NCBI RefSeq assembly: GCF_039525035.1
Contig: NZ_BAAAHE010000044.1
Location: 1 to 64,000, forward strand
DNA from: Sporichthya brevicatena
GTDB lineage: Bacteria; Actinomycetota; Actinomycetes; Sporichthyales; Sporichthyaceae
Direction: 5' to 3'
DNA length: 64,000 nucleotides
The first letter of the stretch is position 1. Each line of letters starts with the position of its first letter. The position numbers and the translations under genes were made by a program. The notes beneath the pieces are model-generated. The model made no database searches. It saw only the letters and a list, made by a program, of their open reading frames with translations, and was not told where the DNA came from. Below, piece after piece: positions 17,657-26,731 of the stretch.

Positions 17657-18496
17657 TCACTTCGCAGCGGCGGCCGCCGCCCCCGTCGACCCCCGGGCGA
17701 CGGCCTCGCCCTCGGTCAGTCGCTGCGCGAGGTAGACGGGGATGATCGACAGGAGGATCGCGAACAGGCCCACCGCGTTGACGATCGGACCCTGGTTGGG
17801 TCGCGAGTAGTTCTGGAGGATCCAGATCGGCAGCGTCTGCGTCGATCCGGCGGTGAAGATGGTGACGATGATCTCGTCGAAGGAGAGCGCGAAGGCCAGC
17901 AGGCCACCGGCGAGCAGCGCGGACCGGATCGTCGGGAACGTGACGTAACGGAACGTCTGGAGCGGGTGTGCCCCGAGGTCCGCCGACGCCTCCTCCAGGT
18001 GGCCCGACATCCGCCGCAGCCGGGCGATGACGTTGTTGTAGACGAGCACGATGCAGAACGTCGCGTGGCTGATGACGATCGTCAGCAGGCCGAGATTGAC
18101 GCCCCCGATCAGCGGCGCCTCCCGGAACGCGGAGTTCAGCGCCATGCCGGTGACGATGCCCGGCATCGCGATGGGGATGACCACCAGGAACGAGATGGTG
18201 TTCCGGCCGAAGAAGTTGTAGCGCGCGACCGCGAACGCGGCCAAGGATCCGAGGACCAGTGCGACGCCGGTGGCCATCAACGCCACCTTGATCGACGTGA
18301 GGAGGGCGTCGCGAGCGCCGGGGTTGTGGAGCGCCGCGTCGACCCACTTCGTCGACAGACCGTCGATCGGCCAGCGCTGGACCCGCGAGGAGTTGAAGGC
18401 GTAGAGCGCGATGATCGCGAGCGGGAAGTAGATGAACGCGAGGGTGACCGCTGTGCCCGACCAGTGCAGCGCGCGAGCGCGCCGGGAGAAGTTCAT
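17657..18496 (-). CDS. ABC transporter permease, polyamine type (PotC/YdcV-like)
   Basis: A 279-residue inner-membrane permease with about six membrane segments, beginning AVTLAFIYFPLAIIALYAFN. It has the EAA loop EEASADLGAHPLQTFRYVTFPTIRSAL that contacts the ATPase. The SFDEIIVTIFTAG segment is typical of PotC-type permeases for spermidine/putrescine. It pairs with the permease 10 bp upstream. The cargo is inferred to be putrescine, a related polyamine or GABA from the co-encoded catabolic enzymes. Confidence 0.9.
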   Translation of the reverse strand: MNFSRRARALHWSGTAVTLAFIYFPLAIIALYAFNSSRVQRWPIDGLSTKWVDAALHNPGARDALLTSIKVALMATGVALVLGSLAAFAVARYNFFGRNTISFLVVIPIAMPGIVTGMALNSAFREAPLIGGVNLGLLTIVISHATFCIVLVYNNVIARLRRMSGHLEEASADLGAHPLQTFRYVTFPTIRSALLAGGLLAFALSFDEIIVTIFTAGSTQTLPIWILQNYSRPNQGPIVNAVGLFAILLSIIPVYLAQRLTEGEAVARGSTGAAAAAAK

Positions 18497-18506
18497 CGCG
18501 CCGCCC

Positions 18507-19430
18507 TCACAGGTTCTCGAACGCGCCGAGCCGGCGCGCGACCAACAGGTAGGCCGTCATGACGACCAACGGGAAGGAGGCGTAGGCGGCGGCGAACGGC
18601 AGGTTCCCGGCCACGCCGAGGTTGTCGTAGATGACGTTCCCGATGAACTGGCTCGAGGAGACGAGCCGCGGGGTGATGTAGTCCCCCATCGTCAGCGAGA
18701 ACGTGAAGATCGAGCCGGCCACGACCGACGGGAACGCCATCGGCAGGATCACCTTGCGGAACGTCGTCACCGGTGACGCTCCCAGATCTGACGAGGCGTC
18801 GAACAGCGAGTCGGGAATCCGCTCCAGTCCCGCGTAGATCGGCAGGATCATGAACGGCAGCCAGAGGTAGGTGAAGGTCAGCCAGATCCCGATCAGACCG
18901 TTGCCCCCGGTGCCTGGGCCGGACATCCCGAACGGATCGAGCATCCAGTTGAGGACACCCTCCTCCGCGAGGATGGTCCGCCAGGCGTAGACCTTGACGA
19001 CGTAGCTGGCCCACAGCGGCAGCAGGACCGCGACGAGCAGCAATCGGCGCTGCCGCGGCGTTGCGACCTTCGCCATCGTGAACGCGATGGGGAAGGCGAG
19101 CACCGCGCAGGTGACCGTGACCGCGAAGGCCATGCCCACCGTGCGCAGCGTGATCGTCCAGTAGGTGTCGCTGGTCAGCAGTTCACGGAAGTTCTCCGTG
19201 CTGATGTCCTCGATCACGACCTGGTTGCCCAGGTCGAAGCGCCACAGGCCGTTGAAGAGCATCACGGCCAGGGCGCCCAGGTACGCCACCACCAGCCACG
19301 CCACGGGCGCGGCCAGCAGCAGCGAGACCTGGAGCCACCGGCGCCCACGCAGCACCCGGGCGATCGGGTCGATGACCCGATCGGTCCGGGTGCGCGTGGC
19401 CGTCCCCGTGGAGGCGCCGGTGTCGATCAC
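18507..19430 (-). CDS. ABC transporter permease, polyamine type (PotB/YdcU-like)
   Basis: A 307-residue permease with a hydrophilic N-terminus, a first membrane segment near residues 35-60 and about five more. The EAA loop is DASSDLGASPVTTFRKVILPMAFPSV. The YVVKVYAWRTIL and FSLTMGDYITPRLV segments are characteristic of PotB-like proteins. It is the partner of the downstream permease, forming the membrane channel of the importer whose ATPase and binding protein are encoded upstream. Confidence 0.9.
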   Translation of the reverse strand: MIDTGASTGTATRTRTDRVIDPIARVLRGRRWLQVSLLLAAPVAWLVVAYLGALAVMLFNGLWRFDLGNQVVIEDISTENFRELLTSDTYWTITLRTVGMAFAVTVTCAVLAFPIAFTMAKVATPRQRRLLLVAVLLPLWASYVVKVYAWRTILAEEGVLNWMLDPFGMSGPGTGGNGLIGIWLTFTYLWLPFMILPIYAGLERIPDSLFDASSDLGASPVTTFRKVILPMAFPSVVAGSIFTFSLTMGDYITPRLVSSSQFIGNVIYDNLGVAGNLPFAAAYASFPLVVMTAYLLVARRLGAFENL

Positions 19431-19431
19431 C

Positions 19432-19469
19432 GTTCAGTCCTGCTTCTCAGTCCTGCTTCTCGGTCCTGC
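19432..19469. repeat. 13-bp tandem repeats at the 3' end of the binding-protein gene
   Basis: TTCTCAGTCCTGC (19444-19456) and TTCTCGGTCCTGC (19457-19469) are adjacent, preceded by a partial copy ending in TTCAGTCCTGC (19433-19443). The gene's stop codon (19474-19472) follows immediately in a diverged GCTCAGCCC. This is another 3'-end microduplication. Confidence 0.7.
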
Positions 19470-19471
19470 GC

Positions 19472-20686
19472 TCAGCCCTTGATCTCGGTCCAGGCCTTGA
19501 CCCATTCCGAGTAGTCCTTGCAGACCTCGCCGCGGTCGTCGCCGCAGTCACGGACCGGCGTCGTCCAGTACGCGACCTGGTCGAAGTACGCCTCGTCGGT
19601 GGCGTGGTAGACGTCGCAGTGCTTCTTGTCGGCGGTGAAGTTGCACGCCTTCGGGTTCGACGGAGCCTCGCCGAAGTACTCGGTCGCGGCCGCGTTCGCC
19701 TTGGGTGAGGCGATGTGGTCCATCCACATGTACATGCAGTTGGGGTTCTTCGCCTTGGACGAGAGCATCCAGGTGTCGGACCAGCCGGTCGAACCCTCCT
19801 TGGGCAGGATCGCCTTGATCGGCGCCTTGTCGGCCTTCAGGACGTTGGCGATGACCTGCCACGTCGTGCCGGCGACCGAGTTACCCTTGGCGAAGGCGTC
19901 GATCTCCTTGGTGTAGTCCGACCAGTACTCACCGATGATGCCGCGCTGCTTCTTGAGCAGGTCGACGGCGGCGGTGAACTGCTTGTCGTCGAGCTCGTAG
20001 ACGTTGGTGATGCCGAGGTCGGGCTGCGTCGCCTTCAGGTACAGCGCGGCGTCCGCGATGTAGATCGGGCTGTCGTAGGCCGTGATCTTGCCCTTGTACG
20101 GCGAGCTGGTGTCCCAGACGACGCTCCAGCTGTCGGGCGCCGGCTTCACCTTCTCGGTGTTGAACATGAGCAGGTTCGCACCGCGGCCGTGCGGGATGCC
20201 GTAGTTGACGCCGTCGACGGTGTTGTGCGGCTTGTTCTTGAGGCCGTCGAAGATGTCCTTGTAGTTCGGGATCAGGTCGGTGTTGACCGGGGCGACGTCG
20301 CCGGCCCCGATCAGGCGCAGCGAGGCGTCGCCGGAGGCGGAGACACCGTCGTACTTGCCGCTCTTCATCAGCGTGACCATCTCGTCGGACGTGTTGCCCA
20401 ACGTCACGTTGACCTTGCACCCGGTCTTCTTCTCGAAGTCGGACACCCAGTCGACCTTGGGGTCGGTGGAGCCGTCCTCGACGTAGCCGGCCCAGGCGAC
20501 CAGGTTCAGCTGGCCCTCGCCCGCCCCGAGCGACGTGGCCATGCCTTCCGTGCCGCTGCCCGTGGTGGCGCCGGCGCCCGGCGTCGCCTGCGCGACGTCG
20601 TCGTCGTCATCTCCACCGCAGCCGGCGAGTACCAGGGCCAGGGTCGCGACCCCCGCCAACGCCGTTCGGCGATAACGCATCCGCAT
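19472..20686 (-). CDS. Polyamine-type ABC transporter substrate-binding lipoprotein
   Basis: A 404-residue lipoprotein with a signal peptide ending in the lipobox VLAGC, then an acidic linker. The mature protein has the PotD/PotF-like fold: LNLVAWAGYVEDG, DFEKKTGCKVNVTLGNTSDEMVTLM, YDGVSASGD, NYGIPHGRGANLLMFNTEKV and WSDTWMLSSKAKNPNCMYMW. It should capture the substrate outside the membrane for the adjacent permeases. ATG 20686 lies 6 bases after a GGAAGGA site; an upstream TTG is rejected. Four extra cysteines near the C-terminus may form disulphides. Confidence 0.9.
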   Translation of the reverse strand: MRMRYRRTALAGVATLALVLAGCGGDDDDDVAQATPGAGATTGSGTEGMATSLGAGEGQLNLVAWAGYVEDGSTDPKVDWVSDFEKKTGCKVNVTLGNTSDEMVTLMKSGKYDGVSASGDASLRLIGAGDVAPVNTDLIPNYKDIFDGLKNKPHNTVDGVNYGIPHGRGANLLMFNTEKVKPAPDSWSVVWDTSSPYKGKITAYDSPIYIADAALYLKATQPDLGITNVYELDDKQFTAAVDLLKKQRGIIGEYWSDYTKEIDAFAKGNSVAGTTWQVIANVLKADKAPIKAILPKEGSTGWSDTWMLSSKAKNPNCMYMWMDHIASPKANAAATEYFGEAPSNPKACNFTADKKHCDVYHATDEAYFDQVAYWTTPVRDCGDDRGEVCKDYSEWVKAWTEIKG

Positions 20687-20713
20687 TGTGTGTCCTTCCA
20701 AGGGGTGGGGGTG

Positions 20714-21742
20714 TCAGCCGGGAAGCAGCCGGTTGTGCTGCTCCCCCCAGATGAGGCGCACCGGCCGGTCCCGGGCGGCCAGCGCGTCGGTGGACTTCGT
20801 TGCGAGGTTCTGCTCGGTGACCACCAGCTCGTCGCCGGCGTCGAGGGTCACGGTGTAACGGGTCTCCGCCCCCAGGTACGACACGTCGGTGACGACCCCG
20901 GTGGCGCTGCATTCCCCGTCACCGGCGCTCGGACCGTCGATGTCGACGAGGCGGATCTTCTCCGGGCGCACGGTGAAGGTGCCTTCGCGCCCGATGATCT
21001 TGCGGGCCGACTCCGGCCCGAGGAGGTTCGACGTGCCGACGAACCCGGCGACGAAGGCGTCCGCCGGGTTCTCGTAGAGCTCGGCCGGCGGCGCCACCTG
21101 GACGATCCGGCCCTCGTTGAACACCGCGATCCGGTCACTCATCGACAGGGCCTCGGCCTGGTCGTGGGTGACGAAGATGAACGTGATGCCCACCTCGGCC
21201 TGAATGGCCTTCAGTTCCTTCTGCATCTGCTCGCGGAGCTTGAGGTCCAGCGCACCGAGCGGCTCGTCCAGGAGCAGCACCCGGGGGCGTTTCACCAGCG
21301 CGCGGGCGAGGGCCACGCGCTGGCGCTGACCGCCCGACAACTGCGTCGGCCGGCGCTTCTCGTAGCCGTCCAGGCGCACCATCGCGAGGGCCTCGGACGC
21401 GCGCCGGCGGCGCTCCGCCTTCGGCACCTTCTCGACCATGAGGCCGTAGGCGACGTTGTCCCCGACCGACATGTGCGGGAACAGCGCGTAGTCCTGGAAG
21501 ACGGTGTTGACGTCCCGCTGGTAGGGCGGCCGGCCGGTGACGTCCTCGCCGTGCAGGAGCACCCGGCCCCGGGTCGGTTCGACCAGGCCGGCGACGATCC
21601 GCAGGCAGGTCGTCTTGCCGGACCCCGACGGGCCCAGCATCGAGAAGAACTCACCCTCCTCGACCTCGAGGTCCACGCCGGTGAGCACCTCGACGTCGCC
21701 GTAGCGCTTGCCGAGTCCTTCGAGCCGGACCGCCACTCCCAT
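20714..21742 (-). CDS. Polyamine-type ABC transporter ATP-binding protein (PotA-like)
   Basis: A 342-residue ATPase with Walker A GPSGSGKTT, Q-loop FQDYALFPHM, signature LSGGQRQR, Walker B VLLLDEP and the switch His in FVTHDQAEALSM. A C-terminal TOBE regulatory domain spans about residues 240-340. This is the PotA/MalK class energising the co-encoded permeases. Its ATG overlaps the gabT stop by one base (TGATG), tying the importer to GABA transamination. Confidence 0.93.
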   Translation of the reverse strand: MGVAVRLEGLGKRYGDVEVLTGVDLEVEEGEFFSMLGPSGSGKTTCLRIVAGLVEPTRGRVLLHGEDVTGRPPYQRDVNTVFQDYALFPHMSVGDNVAYGLMVEKVPKAERRRRASEALAMVRLDGYEKRRPTQLSGGQRQRVALARALVKRPRVLLLDEPLGALDLKLREQMQKELKAIQAEVGITFIFVTHDQAEALSMSDRIAVFNEGRIVQVAPPAELYENPADAFVAGFVGTSNLLGPESARKIIGREGTFTVRPEKIRLVDIDGPSAGDGECSATGVVTDVSYLGAETRYTVTLDAGDELVVTEQNLATKSTDALAARDRPVRLIWGEQHNRLLPG

Positions 21743-23016
21743 CAGCCGCGTGTCTTTCGCAGGGCGGTGGCGAAGGCGTCGACCGCGCGGTCCACCTCGG
21801 CCTCGGAGACGATCAACGGTGGCATGAAGCGGACGATGTTCCCGTAACTGCCGGCCCCCATGAGGATCAGTCCGCCCTCCTCCAGACAGGAGCGCAGGAC
21901 CGCGCTCACCCGCGTTGCGTCGGGCCGGCCGGTCGCCGGGTCGACGACTTCGACCGCCACCATCAGCCCGAGGCCACGGACCTCGGCGACCCCGGGGTCG
22001 TCGGCCGCGGCCTTCTCCAGTCCGGCGCGCAGCTGCTGTCCCCGCGCCTCCACGTGGCCGAGGAAGCCGGGCTCGGTGAGGACGTCGATCGTGGCGAGCG
22101 CCGCCGCACACCCGACGGGGTTGCCGCCGTAGGTCCCCCCGTGGGACCCACGCGGCCAGCGGCTCATGACCTCGGCCGAGGCGCCGATCGCCGAGATCGG
22201 GAAGCCGGAAGCGATGCCTTTGGCCATCAGCAGGATGTCGGGGCGGACCCCGGAGTGCTCGACGGCGAACATGCGGCCGGTGCGGGCGAAGCCGGTCTGG
22301 ATCTCGTCGGCGACGAAGAGGATGCCGTGCTCCCGGCAGATCTCCTCGATCCCCCGGAGGAAGCGCGGCGGGGCCGCGTAGTAGCCGCCCTCGCCGAGGA
22401 CGGGCTCGATCACGATCGCGGCGGTCTCCGCCGGCGCGGTCTGACTGACCAGCAGATGCCGCAGCGCGGCCAGGCAGTGGTCGGTGGCCGCCTCGATGTC
22501 GCCGCCGAACTTGAGGGCCGTCGGGAACGGCGCGACGAAGATGCCGGCGGGCAGCGGCTGGTAGCCCGCCCGGTAGCCGGCCTTGGAGGTGGTCATCGCC
22601 ATCGCCAGCATCGAGCGGCCGTGGAAGCTGCCCTCGAAGACGATGACGTTCTGGCGCCCGGTCGCCTGCCGGGCCAGCTTCACCCCGCCCTCGGTCGCCT
22701 CGGCGCCGGAGTTGGCGAGGAAGAAGACCTCGATCGGGTCCGGGGTGATCTCGGCCAGCCGGTCCGCCAAGGGATTCAACAGGTTGTGGCGGTAGACGTT
22801 CGCCTGGGCGTGGAGAAACCGCCCCGCCTGCTCGGCGATGGCCGCGACCACCTTCGGGTGGCAGTGGCCGGTGCTGGTGACGGCGATGCCGCTGGAGAAG
22901 TCGAGGTACTGCGTGCCGTCCCGGGTGGTCACCACAGCGCCGGAGCCGGAGACCACCTCGAGGTCCGTCACGGAGAACCACACGTCCGACAGGTGCGAGG
23001 TCAGACCCGAGGTCAT
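21742..23016 (-). CDS. gabT: Class III aminotransferase, 4-aminobutyrate type
   Basis: A 424-residue PLP enzyme. It shows the N-terminal GTQYLDFSSGIAVTSTGHCHPKV, the cofactor pocket NSGAEATEGGVKLAR and FEGSFHGRS, the Asp in FVADEIQTGFARTG and the Schiff-base Lys in LLMAKGIASGFPI. This set suits 4-aminobutyrate aminotransferase, which yields succinate semialdehyde; action on putrescine or another omega-amine is also possible. First gene of the seven-gene polyamine/GABA operon, with an AGGGAG site before the ATG and a promoter in the divergent gap. Confidence 0.9.
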   Translation of the reverse strand: MTSGLTSHLSDVWFSVTDLEVVSGSGAVVTTRDGTQYLDFSSGIAVTSTGHCHPKVVAAIAEQAGRFLHAQANVYRHNLLNPLADRLAEITPDPIEVFFLANSGAEATEGGVKLARQATGRQNVIVFEGSFHGRSMLAMAMTTSKAGYRAGYQPLPAGIFVAPFPTALKFGGDIEAATDHCLAALRHLLVSQTAPAETAAIVIEPVLGEGGYYAAPPRFLRGIEEICREHGILFVADEIQTGFARTGRMFAVEHSGVRPDILLMAKGIASGFPISAIGASAEVMSRWPRGSHGGTYGGNPVGCAAALATIDVLTEPGFLGHVEARGQQLRAGLEKAAADDPGVAEVRGLGLMVAVEVVDPATGRPDATRVSAVLRSCLEEGGLILMGAGSYGNIVRFMPPLIVSEAEVDRAVDAFATALRKTRG

Positions 23017-23068
23017 AGGCGCTCCCTGGTGGTCGAGACTCTTGTGCGGACCGGCCGGAATGAGAGAT

Positions 23069-23097
23069 AACCTATGAGTTCAGATGTTTAAGGTCAA
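23069..23097 (-). promoter_or_regulatory. Probable sigma-70-type promoter of the gabT operon
   Basis: On the minus strand TTGACC (23097-23092) and TAGGTT (23074-23069) are separated by 17 bases, close to the TTGACA/TATAAT ideal. Transcription would start about 45 bases upstream of the gabT ATG at 23016. The element lies in the 87-bp gap before the divergent GntR gene, which would allow direct repression. Confidence 0.55.
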
Positions 23098-23103
23098 CGA
23101 TTG

Positions 23104-23874
23104 ATGGACCTTTCTCCCGATGGGGCGGACGCGATGCATCGGTGGGCACCGGACGCCCGGGCCGCTGTGTTCGCGCCGCTGGACACCCTCAGCCGGACCG
23201 AGCTCGTCGCCGGCCGCCTGGCCGACGCCATCGTGCTCGGCCTGCTCGCCGACGAGGAGCAGCTGCCGAGCGAGGCCGACCTCGCGGCCCAGCTCGCGGT
23301 CTCCACCGTCACCGTGCGCGAGGCCCTCACCGTGCTGCGCGAGCGCGGCCTGGTCGAGACGCGTCGGGGACGGGGCGGCGGCAGTTTCGTCAAGGCACCG
23401 GCCGACCCGACCGCGGCCGAACTGCGCGAACGGCTTGCGCGGATCTCGTTGATCGAGCTGCGCGACCTGTTCGACCACTACGCGGCCGTCGGCGGCACCG
23501 CGGGCCGGCTCGCAGCTGAGCGTGCCTCAGCTGAGGACATCGAGCGGTTGGAACGCGCGGCCGACCAGCTGGCGGCCGCGACCGACCCCGGCGCGCGCCG
23601 GCGCGCGGAGGGCTACTTCCACCTCGAGATCGCGGCGGCGGCTCAGTCCGCCCGCCTGGCGCGCGAGGAGCTCGCGCTGCAGAGCGAGCTCGGGGCCCTG
23701 CTCTGGGCGCCCTTCGAGGGCGAGGCCGTGCAACGGCGCGCGGCCGCCCAGCACCGCGAGATTCTCGCCGCCATCGCCGACGGCGACGGGGCGTCAGCTC
23801 GCGACCTGGTCGAGGCGCACGTGCGCGCGGCGGCGGAAAGAGTGACCGAACTGCGACTGAATTTGCTGACCTGA
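23104..23874 (+). CDS. GntR/FadR-family transcriptional regulator
   Basis: A 256-residue regulator. The N-terminal winged helix (residues about 30-95) reads LADAIVLGLLADEEQLPSEADLAAQLAVSTVTVREALTVLRERGLVETRRGRGGGSFV, the GntR signature (described here by its key parts). The C-terminal part is an all-helical FCD/FadR-like effector domain. It is divergent from gabT with the promoters between them, so it probably controls the polyamine/GABA operon in response to a substrate or acyl ligand. ATG 23104 is taken as start; a TTG one codon earlier is unlikely. Confidence 0.88.
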   Translation: MDLSPDGADAMHRWAPDARAAVFAPLDTLSRTELVAGRLADAIVLGLLADEEQLPSEADLAAQLAVSTVTVREALTVLRERGLVETRRGRGGGSFVKAPADPTAAELRERLARISLIELRDLFDHYAAVGGTAGRLAAERASAEDIERLERAADQLAAATDPGARRRAEGYFHLEIAAAAQSARLAREELALQSELGALLWAPFEGEAVQRRAAAQHREILAAIADGDGASARDLVEAHVRAAAERVTELRLNLLT

Positions 23875-23894
23875 TCGAAATAGGGGCGTAGTAC

Positions 23895-23909
23895 GTTGGG
23901 CGCCCCAAC
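23895..23909. other. Short inverted repeat between regulator and cache gene
   Basis: GTTGGG at 23895-23900 and CCCAAC at 23904-23909 form a 6-bp dyad around CGC, in the 56-bp gap upstream of the cache-domain gene. It may be an operator or a small hairpin; it has no U-tract. Confidence 0.3.
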
Positions 23910-23930
23910 CGGGCAATCACGGGGGCTGCC

Positions 23931-24698
23931 GTGGCGCTGCACCAGATGATCGAGAGCTCCGAGTCGGTGGGCCAGCACGTCGCGACGGCCGCCGAAGCTG
24001 TGTTCGACCTGGTCTCGAATCTGCGCCGCACCACCGAGAGCCTCTTCGCCGAGGCGCACCACGAGGGTCGTCGGGTCGGGGTCGCGGACCTGGCCGCCAT
24101 CGACGCCATCGCGATCGGCATGCTCGGCGAGGTCGACGGCATCATTCCCGGCGCGGGTTTCATCTCCGCCCCGAACACCCTGAGCGACGCCCCGCGCTGG
24201 CTGCAGTGGTGGCAGCAGGGCCGGAACGGCAGCGCGTCGCGCCTGGTCGTCGAGCTCGACCCGAGCCGGGACCGCTTCTACGACTACGTGCCCCTCCCCT
24301 GGTTCGCGGTACCCGCCGCGACCGGCCGCCGCCACGTCACCGGCCCCTACGTCGACTACGTGTGCAGCGACGAGTACGCGCTCACCTTCACCGAACCGAT
24401 CTTCGTCAATGGCACGTTCGTCGGCGTCGCCGGCGCGGACGTCTTCGTCAACCGCTACGAGTCGCTGGTGCTCCCCCCGCTGCGGTCGCTCCCGAGCGCC
24501 GCCGCGCTGGTCAACACCCAGGGCCGGGTGATCGTGTCCAACACCGCGCGGCTCGTCACCGGCTCGCTGGTCCGCCGGCTCGACCTCGCCGGGTTCGTCG
24601 CCGGCGGCGAGGCGACCAGCCGCCAGCAGGGCCTGACCCTGCAGCGCTGCGGCGACGTCCCGATCGTCCTGCTCGTCGGGGACCGCCTCGTCGCCTGA
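23931..24698 (+). CDS. Soluble cache-domain (PDC sensor-like) protein
   Basis: A 255-residue protein without signal peptide or membrane segment. The central region (DRFYDYVPLPWFAVPAATGRRHVTGPYVDYVCSDEYAL is its core, residues about 105-145, given by key parts) followed by TFTEPIFVNGTFVGVAGADVFV matches double-cache/PDC ligand-binding domains. These usually form the extracellular part of chemoreceptors and kinases. Here the domain stands alone in the cytoplasm next to a GntR regulator and a polyamine/GABA operon, so it may bind an amine or amino acid and assist regulation. Its function is inferred from context only. Confidence 0.72.
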   Translation: MALHQMIESSESVGQHVATAAEAVFDLVSNLRRTTESLFAEAHHEGRRVGVADLAAIDAIAIGMLGEVDGIIPGAGFISAPNTLSDAPRWLQWWQQGRNGSASRLVVELDPSRDRFYDYVPLPWFAVPAATGRRHVTGPYVDYVCSDEYALTFTEPIFVNGTFVGVAGADVFVNRYESLVLPPLRSLPSAAALVNTQGRVIVSNTARLVTGSLVRRLDLAGFVAGGEATSRQQGLTLQRCGDVPIVLLVGDRLVA

Positions 24699-24719
24699 CT
24701 GGCGCTCAGGGCTGTCCGG

Positions 24720-26600
24720 TCACGACTCCTTGGTCAGGATCGGACGGAGCTTGTCGAGCACGCTCGCGTCCTCGATCGTCGAGGGCACCGGCTCGTCACG
24801 GCCGTCGGCGATCCCGCGCATGGTGCGGCGCAGGATCTTCCCGGACCGGGTCTTCGGCAGCGCCGGGACGATGTCGGCGCGCTTGAACGCCGCGACCGCG
24901 CCGATCTCGTTGCGCACCGCGGCGACCAGTTCGGCGGAGAGCGCCTCGGGGTCGACGTCCACGCCGGCCTTGAGCACGACGAACCCGCGCGGGACCTGGC
25001 CCTTGAGCGAGTCGTGGACGCCGATCACCGCACACTCGGCCACGGCCGGGTGGGCGGCGAGCACGGCCTCCATCGAGCCGGTCGAGAGCCGGTGCCCGGC
25101 GACGTTGATGACGTCGTCCGTCCGCCCGAGCACGTAGAGGTAGCCGTCCTCGTCGACGTACCCGCCGTCGCCGGAGAGGTAGTAGCCGTCGTAGGCCGAC
25201 AGGTAGCTCGCGACGAAGCGGTCGTCGTCGTTCCACAGCGTCGGCAGCGCACCCGGCGGCAGCGGGAGCTTGATGCAGATGGCGCCCTCGGTGTTCGGGC
25301 CGACCCGGTTGCCCTCGGGATCGAGGACCTGGACGTCCCAGCCGGGCACCGGCACCGACGGCGATCCCGCCTTGATCGGCATCGGCTCCAGGCCGCGGAG
25401 GTTGGCGCAGATCGGCCAGCCGGTCTCGGTCTGCCACCAGTGGTCGATCACCGGGACGCCGGACTTCTCCGTCGCCCAGTGGTAGGTGTCGGGGTCGAGC
25501 CGCTCCCCCGCGAGGAACAGCGCACGCAGCTTGGAGATGTCGTACTGCTCCAGCAGCTTCGCGTCCGGGTCCTCCTTCTTGATCGCGCGGAAGACCGTCG
25601 GCGCGGTGAACAGCGTGACCGCGCCGTGCTCGGCGATGACCCGCCAGAACGCGCCCGCGTCCGGGGTGCCCACCGGCTTGCCCTCGTAGAGGATCGTCGT
25701 CGCGCCGAGCAGCAGCGGGGCGTAGACGATGTAGGAGTGGCCGACGACCCAGCCGACGTCGGACGCGGTCCACCACACCTCGCCCGGCTCGAGGCCGAAG
25801 ACGTTGCGGATCGACCACAGCAGCGCGACGGCGTGACCGCCGTTGTCGCGGACGATGCCCTTCGGCTTCCCGGTCGTCCCGGACGTGTAGAGGATGTAGA
25901 GCGGGTCGTTCGCACCGACCGGGACGCACTCGACCGGCTCGGCGGAGGCCATCGCCTCGGTCCAGTCGACGTCGTCCGGGCCCATCTCGGCCCGCGCCTG
26001 CTCCCGCTGGAGGACGACGCACCTGTCCGGCTTGTGGTCGGCGATCTCGATCGCCGCGGCGATCATGGGCTTGTACTCGACGACACGCGTCGGCTCCAGC
26101 CCGCAGGAGGCGGCGACGACGACCTTGGGCTGGGCGTCGTCGATCCGGGCCGCGAGCTCACGCGGGGCGAAGCCGCCGAACACCACCGAGTGGACCGCCC
26201 CGATCCGCGCGCAGGCGAGCATCGCGACCACGGCCTCGGGGACCATCGGCATGTAGATGACGACCCGGTCGCCCTTCTCCACGCCGAGGCTGCGAAGCAC
26301 CCCGCCGAAGCGGGCGACCTGGTCACGCAACTCGGCGTAGGTGAAGCGCGCCTGACGGCCGGTCATCGGGCTGTCGTAGATCAGCGCGGTCTGATCGCCC
26401 CGACCGCCGTCCACGTGCCGGTCCAACGCGTTGTGACAGGTGTTCAGCTCTCCGTCAGGGAACCAGCGCACGAACGGGGCCCGACTGTCGTCGAGCACCG
26501 TCGTCGGCGCCCGGGTCCAGTCCACGGCCTGTGCGGCCTCGGCCCAGAAGCCGGTCGGGTCTTCGATACTGCGGCGGAACGCGTCGGCGTAGGCACCCAT
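24720..26600 (-). CDS. prpE: Propionyl-CoA/acetyl-CoA synthetase family enzyme (PrpE-like)
   Basis: A 626-residue AMP-forming acyl-CoA synthetase. It has the ATP loop YTSGTTGKPKGI, the DHWWQTETGWPI motif favouring PrpE over Acs (which normally has DTWWQTETG), YYLSGDGGYVDEDGYLYVLGRTDDVINVAGHRL, and the acetylatable Lys in PKTRSGKILRR. It activates propionate or other short-chain acids. ATG 26600 gives the family N-terminus MGAYADAFRRSIEDP; a longer open frame upstream is rejected. It is divergent from the FadD-like gene and converges on the cache gene. Confidence 0.9.
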   Translation of the reverse strand: MGAYADAFRRSIEDPTGFWAEAAQAVDWTRAPTTVLDDSRAPFVRWFPDGELNTCHNALDRHVDGGRGDQTALIYDSPMTGRQARFTYAELRDQVARFGGVLRSLGVEKGDRVVIYMPMVPEAVVAMLACARIGAVHSVVFGGFAPRELAARIDDAQPKVVVAASCGLEPTRVVEYKPMIAAAIEIADHKPDRCVVLQREQARAEMGPDDVDWTEAMASAEPVECVPVGANDPLYILYTSGTTGKPKGIVRDNGGHAVALLWSIRNVFGLEPGEVWWTASDVGWVVGHSYIVYAPLLLGATTILYEGKPVGTPDAGAFWRVIAEHGAVTLFTAPTVFRAIKKEDPDAKLLEQYDISKLRALFLAGERLDPDTYHWATEKSGVPVIDHWWQTETGWPICANLRGLEPMPIKAGSPSVPVPGWDVQVLDPEGNRVGPNTEGAICIKLPLPPGALPTLWNDDDRFVASYLSAYDGYYLSGDGGYVDEDGYLYVLGRTDDVINVAGHRLSTGSMEAVLAAHPAVAECAVIGVHDSLKGQVPRGFVVLKAGVDVDPEALSAELVAAVRNEIGAVAAFKRADIVPALPKTRSGKILRRTMRGIADGRDEPVPSTIEDASVLDKLRPILTKES

Positions 26601-26731
26601 GGGCTCATCCTGTCTTCCACTCGCGGGAACGGCCAGCCCCGCCCCAACCGTTGGAGGGCCTGACAAACCCGGTGCGACCTGGTTGGCTGCCCCGAAGTCC
26701 CGGCATGACGACCCTGACGATGGAGAACGGC

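Noticed and set aside
23040-23052. TTGTGCGGACCGG as a FadR/GntR operator
   Set aside because: Only a loose fit to the yGTM-N-KACy pattern; no second copy is visible in the divergent gap, so it is not listed as a site.
26626-26652. GGAAC-n19-GTT upstream of the FadD-like gene as an ECF sigma promoter
   Set aside because: The spacing is longer than usual for ECF promoters, and both elements are short and common in this sequence.
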